Below, one piece after another: positions 45,401 to 56,175 of a stretch of DNA of 64,000 bases (position 1 is the stretch's first letter; each line of letters opens with the position of its first letter). A program made the translations under genes and the position numbers. The DNA is from Sipunculus nudus (lineage: Eukaryota; Annelida; Sipuncula; Golfingiida; Sipunculidae): contig CM049311.1 of the NCBI GenBank assembly GCA_026874595.1, positions 13,607,676-13,671,675 of the forward strand, written 5' to 3'. Under the pieces are notes generated by a model, which had not been told where the DNA came from, did not search any database, and worked only from the letters and a program-made list of their open reading frames with translations.

Positions 45401-48400
45401 CACTGCGACCTATATTCTCGAAGTTATGGGGTGTGTTTGCACCCTCCAGAAATAACTCTTTGAGACAAAATTTTCATCCCAAACCTTCCATCTTTCACAT
45501 ACAGCTCACCTACCAACAGGGGAAGGACCATAATTTTTTTTTAGGTCCAAAGGTCAAGGTCACAGGAGCCTCTTCTTTGAAAAGCCTGTGGATGCATTTT
45601 AAGCCAACCCTTTCATCCCAATTCTTTGATTTTTGACATATAGCTCACCTACTAAGTTGGAGAAGAATCCTATAGATTTTGAGGTCACAAGGTCAAAGGT
45701 CAGGGTCACAGGATCCACTTCTTTGAAAAGGTTGTGGACACATTTCAAGCTAGACTTTTCATTCCAAACCTTCCAGCACTGATATCGCTTCTCTGCCAAC
45801 AGGGGAAAAGACCTGTTGATTTTGATGTCAAAGGTCAAGTTCACAGCACCCACTTCTTGCGTGGAGTCATTTTCAGGCAAACTTTTCAATCTGTACCTTC
45901 CATCTGTCATATATGCCTTACCTACCAATAAGGGAAGAAGCCTATTGATGTTGAGGTCAAAAAGTCAAAGGTCAAGGTCACAATATTTAATTGTTCTAAA
46001 TGCTTGTGAGCATATTTCAAGTGTAACTGTTCAACCCAAACCTTCAGTCTTTCACATATGCCACATCTATGCATCACTCAGTTTGACTCAAACTTCATAT
46101 TTATGGGTCTTTTTGCTTGAATAAATAACTTATTGATTTTGGGGTCAGCTGGTCAGCAGGTTAAAGGTTGCAGGTCGAAGTTATTCACCCATTGGTTGCC
46201 AAGTAATTACATCAGATTTAAGTGGTTAGTAGTTACCCATCATTTAGAAAGAATCCAGTTGATATATGGGCAAAAGGCCAAGGTCATAGGTCAGGGATGT
46301 TCACAATTACTTATTTTATAGACCATCTATATTTTTCTTGTATATATAACCATCCAACTCCAGCTGGTACATCTCCCTGTGTGGCTGTAATTGTGAGTGA
46401 CACTGGTGACATATGACTCCCTTTTGTATCAGCCTATTAAGTGATAAGGCTCAGTGATAAGTACCTCATTACTTCATAACAAAAACACTGTTGTCAGAAT
46501 GCTTCAGCCAGGCATTAAGACTATGAGAGTATAGTATTAAGGTTTAGCTACTGATTTATAAGATGATGGGAACATTTTGCAGTTTATTTTATGGAATCCT
46601 AGCAATAAACTGAGTTTCCTAGATATCTGAATATTTTAATATATATCACCACATATAAAAGCAAGTGTTTGTTCTCATAATATGTGGATGTGTACCTTGA
46701 TTTAGGATGGCTTTTTGTTTTATTTCAAGACTCTTAGTCATGCTTTCTGCATTTCTTTTCTTTCAGGTTTGGCAATTTACCTACCCTGCTGACCCCATTG
46801 AAAAGCAGAGTGATAATAAAAAATATTGGACTTACACTTTTTACAATTGCATATCTGTAAATCTAATATGAGGGCCTGGACATGCCTTTTGAATTATTTT
46901 GGGCATTCATTACTGGATAATTTGCCCAAGTTTGGTCTCTTATAGGAGAATGTGGGATATCAAATGTCATACTTGTCAGAAATCCATAATGTCTGCCAGT
47001 TAGCCACCTTAGAAATTCTTTCTTCAGTGCAGTTTCAGTAATTTTTCTTTAATGTTTGGTCCAATTTAGAGAATTTTGTTGTCTGATTTCAGACTTGTCT
47101 GAAGTCCAATATGGCCACCAGGCAACCATCTTTTAATTCCTTTTGATCATATTATCTCAAGAACAGTTAAAGTGAATGCAGTTGGATGTATATTTATGTA
47201 ATCTTGTAAAGGATTGGGTCAAATATTTCTGAATAAATATTACCATCATTTATAAAAGTGCAGTACAGTTGGCTTGTATTGAATAAAAATTCATACAGAA
47301 GCACCTGTTTCTCAATAATTCTTGCATGTATTTCCTTGATTTTTGCTATATATTTTGATCTTATATTTTCCCTTTGTGGTGTTCCTTTGAGACTGACAGG
47401 TTTCAAGCAAGCTTTTCGAATAGTTCCTGATAGCTTAACAATCATGCATTTTCCTCAGACCATCAATTCACTGTGTTTTAACCAGACATAGGTGATATAT
47501 ATTTTTGTTGTCATAGAAAATTTTCAACAAATTGGCAAACTGGTTCTTCAAAATTTGACTGGAAGTTGTGAATCTCAGTCCATGATGTCACAGGTCATGC
47601 TTGGCAGCTGAGCATCCTGACCCATGGGTCACTTGTTTCTACTTTATTACCTCTGAGTGTGTGCAGTTAATTTTATAAACAGCATATAACCCACCTGATT
47701 TAAATTGACATGCATTAGGCCAGGCAAATGCAGTTCATATGAATTTTGTTTTTCAGTAGATGGTGTTGTGATTGAAAGATATGATGAACAAAATGTATTT
47801 TATTCAACAATTGGGCTAATGTATGGAAATCAAGCATATCCCTAAGGACACGTTGCCTTGGTCTTGTTAATTCAACACCATAAATGAATCTTTGAGGCTA
47901 CACAATAAAGGTATTAGCCGATGATTTAATGGCAACATCAATTATTATATAGAAATCAGGACATCTCTAAAAATGAGAATACAAAGTTTTATAACTTGAA
48001 GATTTCAAATATTCATAAGTGATTTGCTCACTAGCCAAGGAAGTACATTGTTAAACCATACTGTGATACAAAGAAAACTTCAATGAGCACAATCTTCATT
48101 TGATTTCCATAATAATTTTCTTTGTGCCTTCAGTCTCTGCCATTTGGAGGTGAAGTTTAGATTTAATTTGTGACATATTAACAGAGGCTTCATCTTGATG
48201 AGAGACAGGCTGAGAGAGCTCAGTGGGAGAGGCAATCTCGGGAGACAATCCGTGCCACAACTAAACCCTGTCCACAATGTAAAGTCAGCACAGAGCGCTC
48301 AGGTGAGTGAAAGGCTTGTTGTAGACCTAGGTGTACAGGGCCTTTCTGTGTACAAACTATGGACTTGAAACTGGCCATTACTGTAACATCTCTCCCCTCT

Positions 48401-51400
48401 GTTATAGTGTATGATCTGTCGACAGTGGTGGTGGCCGCATTGTTATTTCTTGTGAACGAGATAACTTGAATCACTATTTTTTTGTTTCACAAAGTTTGAT
48501 ATTTGATTCTACCAATACTTGGACAAGTTCGAAGTTTTGACCTTCATTTTCAAAGTCAAATCAGCTGAAATAAAAAAAAAAAATTGTGAACCCCATAACT
48601 TAAAAATTATTGTATGTTTTTAGCTCAGCTGACTGAAAGTCATCTGAGCTATAGGAATCACTCTTCGTCCGTCGGCGGTCCGTCCGTTAACAGGGCACAA
48701 ATCATAAGCTCGACCTGGAATCTTCTAACTTTACATCCAGGGAGGTCCATGAAAAATCTCCTTGGAAACCTGAAATCATATCTCTGTTACCCATATTCTC
48801 CAAGCTATGGGTCTCGGAAGTACCCCCCAGAATAATGGAAAATTTGATACAAAAGCTCAAGTATCTGAATAACTACTGCTTTGATCACCATGAGTTTTTG
48901 CATGCATACTGATCATGGACTAGTTCTTCAGTTCCTGCAGACTGGGTGTGCTACCTGTATTTTTTGTTGAATTTTAACATATTTTTATCTCTATTTTTGA
49001 GACCTTCTAATAAAGCCTCGTCTGTAAGCAGGGCACAAATCGTCATTGTTTGACCTAGAATCTTCATGGACCAGGGAGGATCATGAAAAGTCTTCATTTA
49101 AACCTGAAATTAGGTCCTTGTTACCTATATCCCTCAAGCTATGGGGCTTGTTAGTACCCCTCAGAATAATTAAAATTTGATACTTTAGCTCCAATATCTG
49201 AGTAACTGATGTATTGATTGCCATGATTTTTTGCATGCATATTGATCATGGAGGGTTTCATCAGTTCCTGTAGACTGGTGGCGCCATCTAGATTTTTTCA
49301 AATTTTTTTTAAGACTTTCAAATAAAGCCTCATTTGTTTACAGGGCACAAATCATCACTGTGTGACCTAGAATCTATTAATGTATCATCTAAAGAGGTCC
49401 ATGAAGTTTTCATGGGAAAGTGAAATTAGGTTTCTGTTACTCATATCCTCTGAGCTAAGGGGCTCGAAAGTACCTCCAAGAATAATTAAAAATTTTATAC
49501 AAAAATTCCACTATCTGACTAATTAATGCTCTGATGGCAAGAATATTTTGTATGCATATTGATCATGGAGTGTTTTATCAGTTCCTGTACACTGGTCCAC
49601 CTGTATTTCATCGAATTTTTATGTCTTTTTTTCTCTATTTGAGATCTTCAAATGAAATGGACTTCCATCAACAAGGCACAAATTGTAACTGTTGCACCTA
49701 AAATCTCCTCACATCACATCCTGGGAGATCAATGAAAAGTCACCTATATAAACATGAAATTTTCTTTTACCCATATCCTCCAAGCTTTTGGGCTTGTAAG
49801 TAACCCCCAGAATAATGAAAAGTTTGATACTAAAGCTTCAGTATATGAATAACTTATACAACTGCCATGATTCTTTGCTTAATTGAGGTTTAATTTTATT
49901 CTGCAAACTGGTGATGCCACCTGTATTTTTATGTCCCCCCCCCCCCCTTCCTTACAGGGGAGGCATATTGTTTTCAGTGCCATCATCTGTCAATGTCGTC
50001 CTCATCTGTAGGATATCTAGTGAACATGATAACTTTTTAAGGGCTGCATATTTTCCGCCAAAATTTGAAACACTCAGTGGATCATACCAAAATCTTGGAG
50101 GAGTTAAAAAAAAACGATGACCTTGGCGTTCATCTTCAAGGTCAAATCTGGTGGAATGTTTGTGAACCCCAAAACTTTTGAAGTATTCCACATTTTTTCC
50201 TCAAATTTGGTACACCTATTGTTCTTTCCAAGTTCTCAGACGATTTCGAAGACCCGGTGACCTTGACCAAGATCTCCAAGGTCAAATCAGTGGAATTATA
50301 CTTATTGTATTGAGAACACAATAACTTTTGAAGTATTTCACATTTTGTCCCCAAATTAGGTATGCAATTGTTCCTACTAAAATCTCAGAGGAGTTTGAAA
50401 CACCATGACCTGACCATCATCTTGTTGGTCAAATCTGACAAAAATGTAAATTTTTTTTTTAACTCCATAACTTTTGAAGTGTTTCACATTTTGTCCTCAA
50501 ATTTTGTACAACAATTGTTCAAACCAAAATCAGGAATGAGTTTGAAAATTGGTGACCTTGACCTCCATGTTCAAGGTCAAATCTTCCAAAAATGTAAAAT
50601 CTTTTTAACCCCATAACTTTTGAAGTATTTCACATTTTGTCCTCAAATTTGGTACACCAATTGTTCCAACCAAAATCACAAAAGATTTTGAAAATCAGTG
50701 ACCTTGACCTTCATCTTCAAGGTCAAATCTGCAGAAATGTGAAATTTTGTGAACCCCATAACTTTTGATGTATTCCACATTTTGTCCTCAAGTATGGTCC
50801 ACCAATTGTCATTACCAGAAGGCTCCTTGAAAGGCTCCCTCAGCTGAGCGTCATGGCCCATGGGCCACTTGTTTTTGCTTAAATTTGATGCACAAGTTGT
50901 TTCAACAAAGTTCATAGATAAGTTTGAAAACTGGTGACCTTGACCTGGATTTTCAAGGTCAAATCAGCAGAACTATTTTATAAACCTTATTTTCATAGGA
51001 TTTCTTGTGAATGTTGTAAGTCTTGAAACACTGAATATTCTTTCTGATATTTTATACACAAGTTGTTTCAGGATACACAAGTTAAACAGGATGAAAACTG
51101 TTGACCCTTTTCTTCATGTTGACCGTTTTAACGTTTGAACCATTCAGTATTTTTTTCATGAACTGTGATATGCCAATTGTGTCTTCCAAAATCTCGGATG
51201 AGTTTGAAACCAGTCACAATGACCTTTATGGTCAAATGGTCAAATTAGCCAGAACAAGGTCATATTAGCTAAAACAATTTTTTTTAACACTAAAACATTT
51301 GAACAACTCAGTATATTTTCATGAAATTTGATATGCAAATGATTTCTTCCAAAATCTCAGATGAGTTTCGAAAATCAGTAAGCTTGACCTTTATGTTCAA

Positions 51401-52177
51401 GATCAGATTAGCCAAAAAGAATTTTTGTGAACACTTTAACTCAGTATTTCTCCTTGACCTTCATCTTCAAGGTAAAATTTTCTGGATTCCAGGATTTTTG
51501 TGAGCCCAAAACTTTTGAGGTAGACCATATATTTTTTCTCAGATAAGAGAATGGGGGCCCATAGGGAGGGGAGGAATATATGTTTTTGTAGTTGCATTCT
51601 TCAGTTGATTTGTTCCTGGCTTTTCTGTGTTAATATTGATGACTTAGGCCCAACTCGAAAATACAAAATGTTTATGTTCCAGGAAACTGTTCACATTATA
51701 ATAGTGAAACCATTTTGGCCAATCTGCAAAACTATCTCCAGTTTTGCGGGTATTGGTTTCCCCAAAACCTTCACTCAATCATTATAATGACATGATATGT
51801 CATGTTAGTCCATGGTAAATTACAAAACCTTAAGATTAATATTTGTGTGTAAGTGTGTGTTTCTTATTATATGTTCCAGGAGAGTCCCAACAAATTTGCA
51901 TTTTTAAGAGTTGGACCCAAATTTCTATTCAAGCTCATCTGTACCCTTCATAGTGAGGAATTGATATATGGACAGGCTCTGCTTGATAATAAATAAGTGT
52001 TAGCCTCACACTTTTAAACCTGAATTATCTCTTTTGATTTAGTTAAGTATTAAAACTGTTTAATGTATTCCAGGTGGCTGTATGCACATGACCTGCTCAC
52101 GCTGTAAGTTTGAGTGGTGTTGGTTGTGTGAGATCTGCTGGAACAACAACTGTATGGGGGACCACTGGTTTGGCTGA
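36294..52177 (+). CDS. PRKN: Parkin, RBR E3 ubiquitin-protein ligase, 11 coding exons, 422 aa
   Basis: Exons: 36294-36464, 37182-37311, 39058-39170, 39963-40046, 40456-40571, 41482-41618, 43076-43137, 43597-43746, 44908-44991, 48185-48302, 52074-52177. They total 1269 bases, all GT-AG and in phase. Domains: ubiquitin-like 1-76, short linker, RING0 about 107-175, RING1 about 198-255, IBR about 290-345, REP (Trp363), RING2 about 378-422. Catalytic Cys391 and His393 and Glu402 match human Cys431, His433 and Glu444. His262 and Arg265 match the phospho-ubiquitin pocket His302 and Arg305. Parkin ubiquitinates outer-membrane proteins of damaged mitochondria after activation by PINK1. The protein is 43 residues shorter than human (465), mostly in the UBL-RING0 linker. 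Residue 65 is Thr where human has Ser65. Confidence 0.95.
36659..36800 (+). mobile_element. 5'-end fragment of AGCTCAGCTGA-type repeat
   Basis: Starts TTTAGCTCAGCTGACTAT with a hairpin partner GATCTGAGCTA, then diverges. A truncated copy in parkin's first coding intron. Confidence 0.6.
37182..37311 (+). CDS. PRKN: Parkin coding exon 2 (end of UBL, linker)
   Basis: Acceptor GGTTACAG, donor GTAATA, phase 0 in and 1 out. Contains [13 protein letters not shown], where Thr65 aligns with human Ser65. The linker is about 30 residues and shows no obvious activating (ACT) element. Confidence 0.88.
37468..37928. mobile_element. Short TIR element, AAAGGGGCCCAATCACC type
   Basis: Left end TTAA then AGGGGCCCAATCACCTACC. 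The inverse (AGGTAGTTGATTGGGCACCT) lies at about 37908-37928. Internal ends are followed by AAATAAAGGTAATC-like sequence. Same end sequence at 27869-27889 and 36064-36082. No coding capacity; the 151-codon minus frame across its right edge has no features. Confidence 0.5.
39058..39170 (+). CDS. PRKN: Parkin coding exon 3 (RING0)
   Basis: Acceptor TTTACAG, donor GTTAGA (GT present, weak consensus). Encodes YYVYCKDC...LRVRCAGC, the first RING0 zinc ligands. Spacing of the first pair is CxxC rather than the human CxxxC. Confidence 0.9.
39296..39738 (+). repeat. Tandem-array repeat with CTGTCCGTCTGTC start and CTCTTGTTTTT end
   Basis: Nearly three units of about 140 bp, each with TATCTCACCT..GTT, AAATCCAC..ATATTTAAT and AGGTCA.AGGTCAC blocks. 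Start and end resemble other array elements in this window, but no terminal hairpin is kept at the 5' side. Lies in a parkin intron. Confidence 0.5.
39963..40046 (+). CDS. PRKN: Parkin coding exon 4 (RING0)
   Basis: 84 bases, phase 0 both sides, donor GTAAGC. Encodes DPTCWQDVL and NCQSEDC, matching the human PSCWDDVL and ECQSPHC region. Confidence 0.92.
40456..40571 (+). CDS. PRKN: Parkin coding exon 5 (RING0 to RING1)
   Basis: 116 bases, acceptor CTTGCAG, donor GTAAGT, leaves in phase 2. Encodes EFYFKCCQH (last RING0 ligands) and CVTCEDV (first RING1 pair). Confidence 0.92.
40682..40858. mobile_element. 177-bp TIR element flanked by TA (Tc1/mariner-like MITE)
   Basis: TA dinucleotides at 40680-40681 and 40859-40860 flank CAATGAAACCTG and the inverse GGTTCCACTG. 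Inside, GTGGTCTTA and GACAGGTGGTCTT units repeat. TA duplication and CAGTGGAACC ends fit Tc1/mariner-type MITEs. Confidence 0.55.
40918..40990 (+). repeat. tRNA-like segment, possible SINE head
   Basis: Contains TGGTTCAAACCCC, a good B-box-like sequence, about 40 bases after a weak A-box-like TGTGGTAAAAGAA. No complete cloverleaf; probably SINE debris. Confidence 0.3.
41412..41468. repeat. (ATT)n microsatellite
   Basis: Near-perfect ATT/TTA trinucleotide run interrupted by ACT and ATC; ends 14 bases before a parkin exon acceptor. Confidence 0.9.
41482..41618 (+). CDS. PRKN: Parkin coding exon 6 (RING1)
   Basis: 137 bases, acceptor TTCTTTAG after an ATT microsatellite, donor GTAAGA. Encodes [15 protein letters not shown] and LNDRAFVQ, the RING1 core with its C, H, C, C ligands. 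Confidence 0.93.
41762..42420 (+). repeat. Tandem-array repeat with 280-bp units
   Basis: AAAATCACTCATATCTC at about 41910 and 42186 marks two units. Both contain TGGTTTGAC, AGCTTTCTTG and ACAGGT.GCGCC blocks, and half-units share GCTGCAGACATCCA. Starts near CGCCAAAACGAAGTTTTGCAG, itself a small hairpin. Another non-autonomous array family in a parkin intron. Confidence 0.5.
43076..43137 (+). CDS. PRKN: Parkin coding exon 7 (RING1 end, phospho-ubiquitin pocket)
   Basis: 62 bases, acceptor TTTTTACAG, donor GTAAGA. Encodes AGCEESF and [11 protein letters not shown]; the HHFR residues match the human phospho-ubiquitin-binding HHFR. Confidence 0.92.
43597..43746 (+). CDS. PRKN: Parkin coding exon 8 (IBR)
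   Basis: 150 bases, phase 0 both sides, donor GTATGT. Encodes [17 protein letters not shown] and the CEG...GCG ligands of the IBR. GC-rich compared with its introns. Confidence 0.94.
44908..44991 (+). CDS. PRKN: Parkin coding exon 9 (IBR end, tether)
   Basis: 84 bases, acceptor TTTCCAG, donor GTAAGT. Encodes [16 protein letters not shown], the last IBR ligands, and the start of the linker to the REP helix. Confidence 0.92.
45214..47636 (+). mobile_element. 2.4-kb non-autonomous Helentron/Helitron2-like element, copy B
   Basis: Starts TTTAGCTCAGCTGACTT with a terminal hairpin and ends GACCCATGGGTC ACTTGTT. Same length (2423 against 2426 bp) and nearly the same sequence as copy A, in the opposite orientation, inside parkin's intron between coding exons 9 and 10. 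Small frames inside are shared with copy A, including one of 64 codons that is identical, but look non-coding. It carries AGGTCAAAGGTCA direct repeats (for example 45690-45702). Confidence 0.72.
48185..48302 (+). CDS. PRKN: Parkin coding exon 10 (REP, start of RING2)
   Basis: 118 bases, acceptor TTAACAG, donor GTGAGT. Encodes the repressor helix with Trp363 (human Trp403) and KPCPQC, the first RING2 zinc pair. Confidence 0.93.
48388..51587 (+). repeat. Nested repeat mosaic in the last parkin intron
   Basis: An outer element begins with a TCTCTCCCCTCTGTTATAG-like end. It consists of 115-bp units (ACTTTTGAAGTATT, CACATTTTGTCC, GTGACCTTGACC, AGGTCAAATC) and ends near GGGAGGGGAGGAATATATG at about 51587. 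It is interrupted at about 48619-50876 by copy C of the AGCTCAGCTGA family. The sequence on both sides of copy C rejoins one broken 115-bp unit. Confidence 0.55.
48619..50876 (+). mobile_element. 2.26-kb Helentron-like element, copy C (diverged, nested)
   Basis: 5' end TTTAGCTCAGCTGACTGAAA with hairpin partner CATCTGAGCTA. 3' end CTCAGCTGAGC, palindrome GGCCCATGGGCC, then ACTTGTTTTT. Four units of about 310-335 bp lie in the left half (GGGCACAAATC at about 48695, 49030, 49344, 49675). A separate poly-C/AGGGGAGGCATATTG start at about 49934 introduces 115-bp units like those outside. Much more diverged from copies A and B. Confidence 0.65.
52074..52177 (+). CDS. PRKN: Parkin coding exon 11 (RING2, catalytic)
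   Basis: 104 bases including TGA, acceptor ATTCCAG. Encodes GGCMHMTC with catalytic Cys391, then EWCWLC and CMGDHWFG. The loop between two zinc ligands is CSRC, two residues shorter than in human, and the chain ends after WFG. Confidence 0.94.
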
Positions 52178-52776
52178 TCTCAGTACATTAATGCTCCTCA
52201 CGCAGCAGTGTTACATTGCAATTGTCCCACACATCCTTTTGTGTAACTGCTGCATAGGGGCCAAGCATCAGACCAATGAGAGCTTGTGTTCCAGTGCAGT
52301 CAAACCAATGAGAGCGGGTGTTGCATGTTTAAAATTTGTGCTGGATGCACAGTGCACTCTCAGTGGTCTGATTTCAGTTCTGTGCTCTGTGCATGCCCCA
52401 GTGTTCCAGCCCTGAGAACCTTGCCATAAAAAGCAGCAGTTACACAAAAGTAGGTCTGAGACAACTGAAGCATATAACCCCTGCATGAGGAATGTAAGTT
52501 CATTAGGCCACACCAAAAGAAAAAATGTTTAAACAGATTCTGGACTAAAATTATGGTGTTTATAATTGGATTCATTTCCATTATATATTTATGAATGGAA
52601 AATTTGCTTCATATTCATATATTTCAAGAAAAATTTAGAGTGTAACATATTATGAAATGTAAAAGTTGAGAAATAGGATGGACACCTGCTCAAATCAATG
52701 CACAGAACAACTGTGCAGAAAACAGACACTAAACTATCACAGAACTCCTGCTGACTCCTATATTTCCTATATTTTG
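52178..52776 (+). other. 3' flank/3' UTR of parkin
   Basis: No further exon. The first AATAAA downstream of the stop is at 52971-52976, inside the TIR element at 52777-53158, so the true poly(A) site is uncertain. Confidence 0.4.
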
Positions 52777-53158
52777 CAGTGGAGGATCCAGAAATTCAGG
52801 AACAGGGAGGTGCTAGTATACTGGGTTACGGTTGATTGGTATTAAGCAATATATATACACATCAGCAGAGTGTAATAACAGAAAAACCCCCTACTCAGTA
52901 CAGAAACATTTGAATACTATCTTAATCACAGGGCTGTTCATTAATATCCTCAAACTTTGAATTAGAATGTAATAAACTGTGGATAAATTAATAATTAAAT
53001 TGCCAGGGAATAGATACTAGTGTCTAAAAATTAAAATTAATTACAAATAACTGGGAAAAGAAATAAAATGAGAGATGTTACAGCTCAACACGGGGGCATG
53101 TGCCACAGGCGACCCCCCCCCCCCCCCCCCCCCCCCCCCCGCTCTGGATCAGCCACTG
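52777..53158. mobile_element. 382-bp TIR element with CAGTGG..GATCCAGA ends
   Basis: The left end CAGTGGAGGATCCAGA and the inverse of the right end (CAGTGGCTGATCCAGA) match at 14 of 16 bases. A 28-base C run (53113-53140) lies just inside the right end. No frame of note. The flanks do not show a clear target duplication. Confidence 0.6.
53113..53140. repeat. Poly-C run
   Basis: 28 consecutive C residues; G-quadruplex-capable on the minus strand, and its length is likely uncertain in sequencing. Confidence 0.95.
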
Positions 53159-54717
53159 CTTTCCTATGAAAAATATTGTTTCATATTTCGTATTTTTGAG
53201 CTTGTAGACCTTAATCTCCTATATTTTCAGCAACAAAAAATTCACTGCACAATTGTGTTTCCGTTATACTTGTTATTAATGAATAATTAAAATGTTAAAT
53301 GAACAAATTATCATTGAAAACATGCAGCTGTATCGTAGAACTCTTTCATTAAAGCAATGCAGCCTTCCTTGAAAGTCATCAAAATCAGTTAAACAGACCT
53401 TTGGATGCATCTTGGAGAATAGATGGTCATATTAATTGACTAGATTAATCACAATTCTCTTGTGAAAACTCCTATATTTTTCCTATTTTGGCCGGAAATT
53501 CCTATTAACTCCTATATTTTTGTCTTAAATGCTCCTGTGAAATTCTAATATTTCCCCAGGAGCCTGTTGGGAGCCTTGCTATGATTAACCAATATAAAAA
53601 ACTTAACACAAACCTAGGGGCTTCCTGCTTCTTTACTAAACATATTATGATACACAAAAAAATTCTGTTGAACAGTTTTGTCTTGGTGTGGCCTAATTGG
53701 AAAGTACAGTACATAATTCAGGTGAGACCACTCGGAGGAATGCAGTGTAGTCTCATTTTAATAGTGATTTATTAGTGATGTAATTACCTGCAGGGTATAA
53801 AACTGTGTTATGAATTATTGCTCAAGTATCATTTGCAATAAGAGCATTGTTCAATTTCTTTTAAATGGGATGTCGTGCAAATGTTAAAAATGTTGAAATA
53901 TTACCTATGTTTTGTTATGATTATTAATGACATGTTGCATGTGTATATTTCACCAAGATCCGACTAAAGCAACAAATGAATTAAATGAAAGTCACGATCG
54001 TATGAACCCCATATTGATGTTAATAAACATGTCATTTAAACAATTTTAATTTATGGTGGTAGTGTTGCAAGAGCATAATTGCTTACGGACATTGTTACTG
54101 CTTAAAAAGCGACCATTTCCTGTGATAAATGTAATGTATGATTATGATTATATGCTTTAGGGATAATTTTTTCGTTAATGTTCTTACTGTGTATATAGAT
54201 ACTCAGCTAAAGTGTTTTCAGCATTTTCTGTAGGTGTAGTATATATGTCGACATATGATGTGAATTATTTAATTGGTACAGCCAGAGAATACACTTAGAC
54301 ATTAACAGATTCATTATGCATAAACATATAGTATAATATATTGCTGAAAGGGGCATACACCACATGGGATCTTAGAGGTTTGTTACATGTGCTGAGTCTG
54401 ATATCATTTAATTTACTAAGATATTGCACAAACATAATGACAAAAATAAATAGTATTCTGCAGATTGTTTGCATTACTTACAACTGTATTAACATGGTCA
54501 AAGAAAAGGGCTTGAATTATATTTCATTTTATGCTCATTTGTTTTAAATTTTCATACGATAAGAGATGCAAGGTATATTCAGTCTGGACACATTTTTCGA
54601 GTTTCTACAAGCTTCTGTCCAAAATGTGCTGCTCAATTTTAGCCCAAGTGGATTAGATAAGAATTTTCAAAGCACAGTATGAAGGGATTATCATCATAGT
54701 GTTATTTAAAAAGTTAT
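53159..54717. other. Gene-free stretch
   Basis: AT-rich. CTCCTATATTT motifs recur at 53209-53510, perhaps further repeat debris. No gene supported. Confidence 0.5.
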
Positions 54718-54719
54718 TA

Positions 54720-54901
54720 CCGTATTTCCTTGATCAGACGCCGGGCCTTGAATAGTCGCCGGCCTTATTTAGTCGCTGGGGCAAAACATTGTCTCAGAAA
54801 AATAAACGCCGGCCTTAAATGAAAGCCGGCCTTGTGTAGAAGCTGGGTCAAACCAGGGTATGAAAAAAATAAACCCCGGGCGTCTTATCAGGGAAATACG
54901 G
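54720..54901. mobile_element. 182-bp MITE with CCGTATTTCC ends and TA target
   Basis: TA at 54718-54719 and 54902-54903. Terminal inverted repeats agree at 21 of 23 bases (CCGTATTTCCTTGATCAG against CCGTATTTCCCTGATAAG). The interior repeats CGCCGGCCTTA units in both orientations, so most of the element can fold on itself. A dispersed, strongly palindromic MITE type. Confidence 0.7.
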
Positions 54902-56175
54902 TACCAAGGTAATACGGTATTTTTATTGTATTGAAATATGAGGCAGCTGATTTTTGGTATTAAATGGCTATTTATACATGTACTAGTGGGTTTTTTTTAG
55001 ATTTGTAGAAAAAGTGTATGCGTAATTGTTGCAATTTTGTCAAGTTAAAGAGACTTGAAAGTTGAATAACAGTGTAATTTATATTTATCTGTATTTTCGT
55101 CATGTCATTGTAACAAGACATAAATAAATACAGAATTGTATCAGTAACACTGTAAAGGAAACAATGCACAAATAACTCGAAATTTGCACTCAGGGAGCGC
55201 AGACTTTTGCCAAGACAGCTCATTACCCCCATATGGCATTGTCAGAAATGCAGCATGTTTCCTTTTAAAAAAATCCTGGATGTAGATGGTGATCCGGATC
55301 AATCCAAACTTTAATCAGTTATTCCTTGTATCGTTGCCGAGCTAACCTGAAAATTCATCAAAATCTGGGAATAACTTTTTAGGTTATTTTGCTAACAAAC
55401 ATACAAACCAACGCCGACAAAAAGGTAACCTCCGCTTATATTTATGTGTGTGTGTGTGGGGGGGGGGAGCTAACAAAATAAATTAACATCTGATAACCAA
55501 ACAGCAGGATATCAAATGTTAGTAACTCTCCATACCTCTCATAGGTGGCAGCACCTTGCGTCTTACCCGCTAATTGTTTCTGAACGCACCTTCCCTTCTC
55601 CATCACATTCATATTTTGCTACGGTCATTTTCAAAATCAGGTACACACGTGAATTTATCGTATGTCTAACCTTTTGTTATCGTGCATACACTGTGATAAT
55701 ATTCAAACTTCGCGGTGTGCTACGCAGATAATGTGTCGTGGTTCAATCACTCCCTGGTTGGTTCACTTCCAGGTGCACTATTGAGCAAAAGTGGCCCTAA
55801 ATATCAATTAATGGTCTGGGATTTGGCGGGGATAAGGCAGTTTGTCCCATACCATGATGAGAAAGCATCTTTTATATTAGAACAAATTTCCTAACGTCCC
55901 TAGGTACCACCTTAACTAAAAACATAATTTTAAAAAATCCGTTCCTAACAAGTTTGGATTAAGTTGCTAACAGACAAACAATGCAAAGGGAACTAACCAA
56001 GGGAAAACAAAATACCTCGAAACCTGACGGAAGTATTAGTTAAAGAATAATGTGTTAGGGTAGGGGGGGGGCAAACCATGAAGCTTCACAAAGTCTCCGA
56101 ACCTGAATGAGCACAGCCTCCGCTACTATAGTTGCAGACAGTTTTCGTAGTGACTAAAATAGGCACATTTTATTT
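54902..56175. other. Gene-free stretch
   Basis: Contains a TG/poly-G run at about 55445-55468 and a G run at 56062-56070; no gene supported. Confidence 0.5.
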
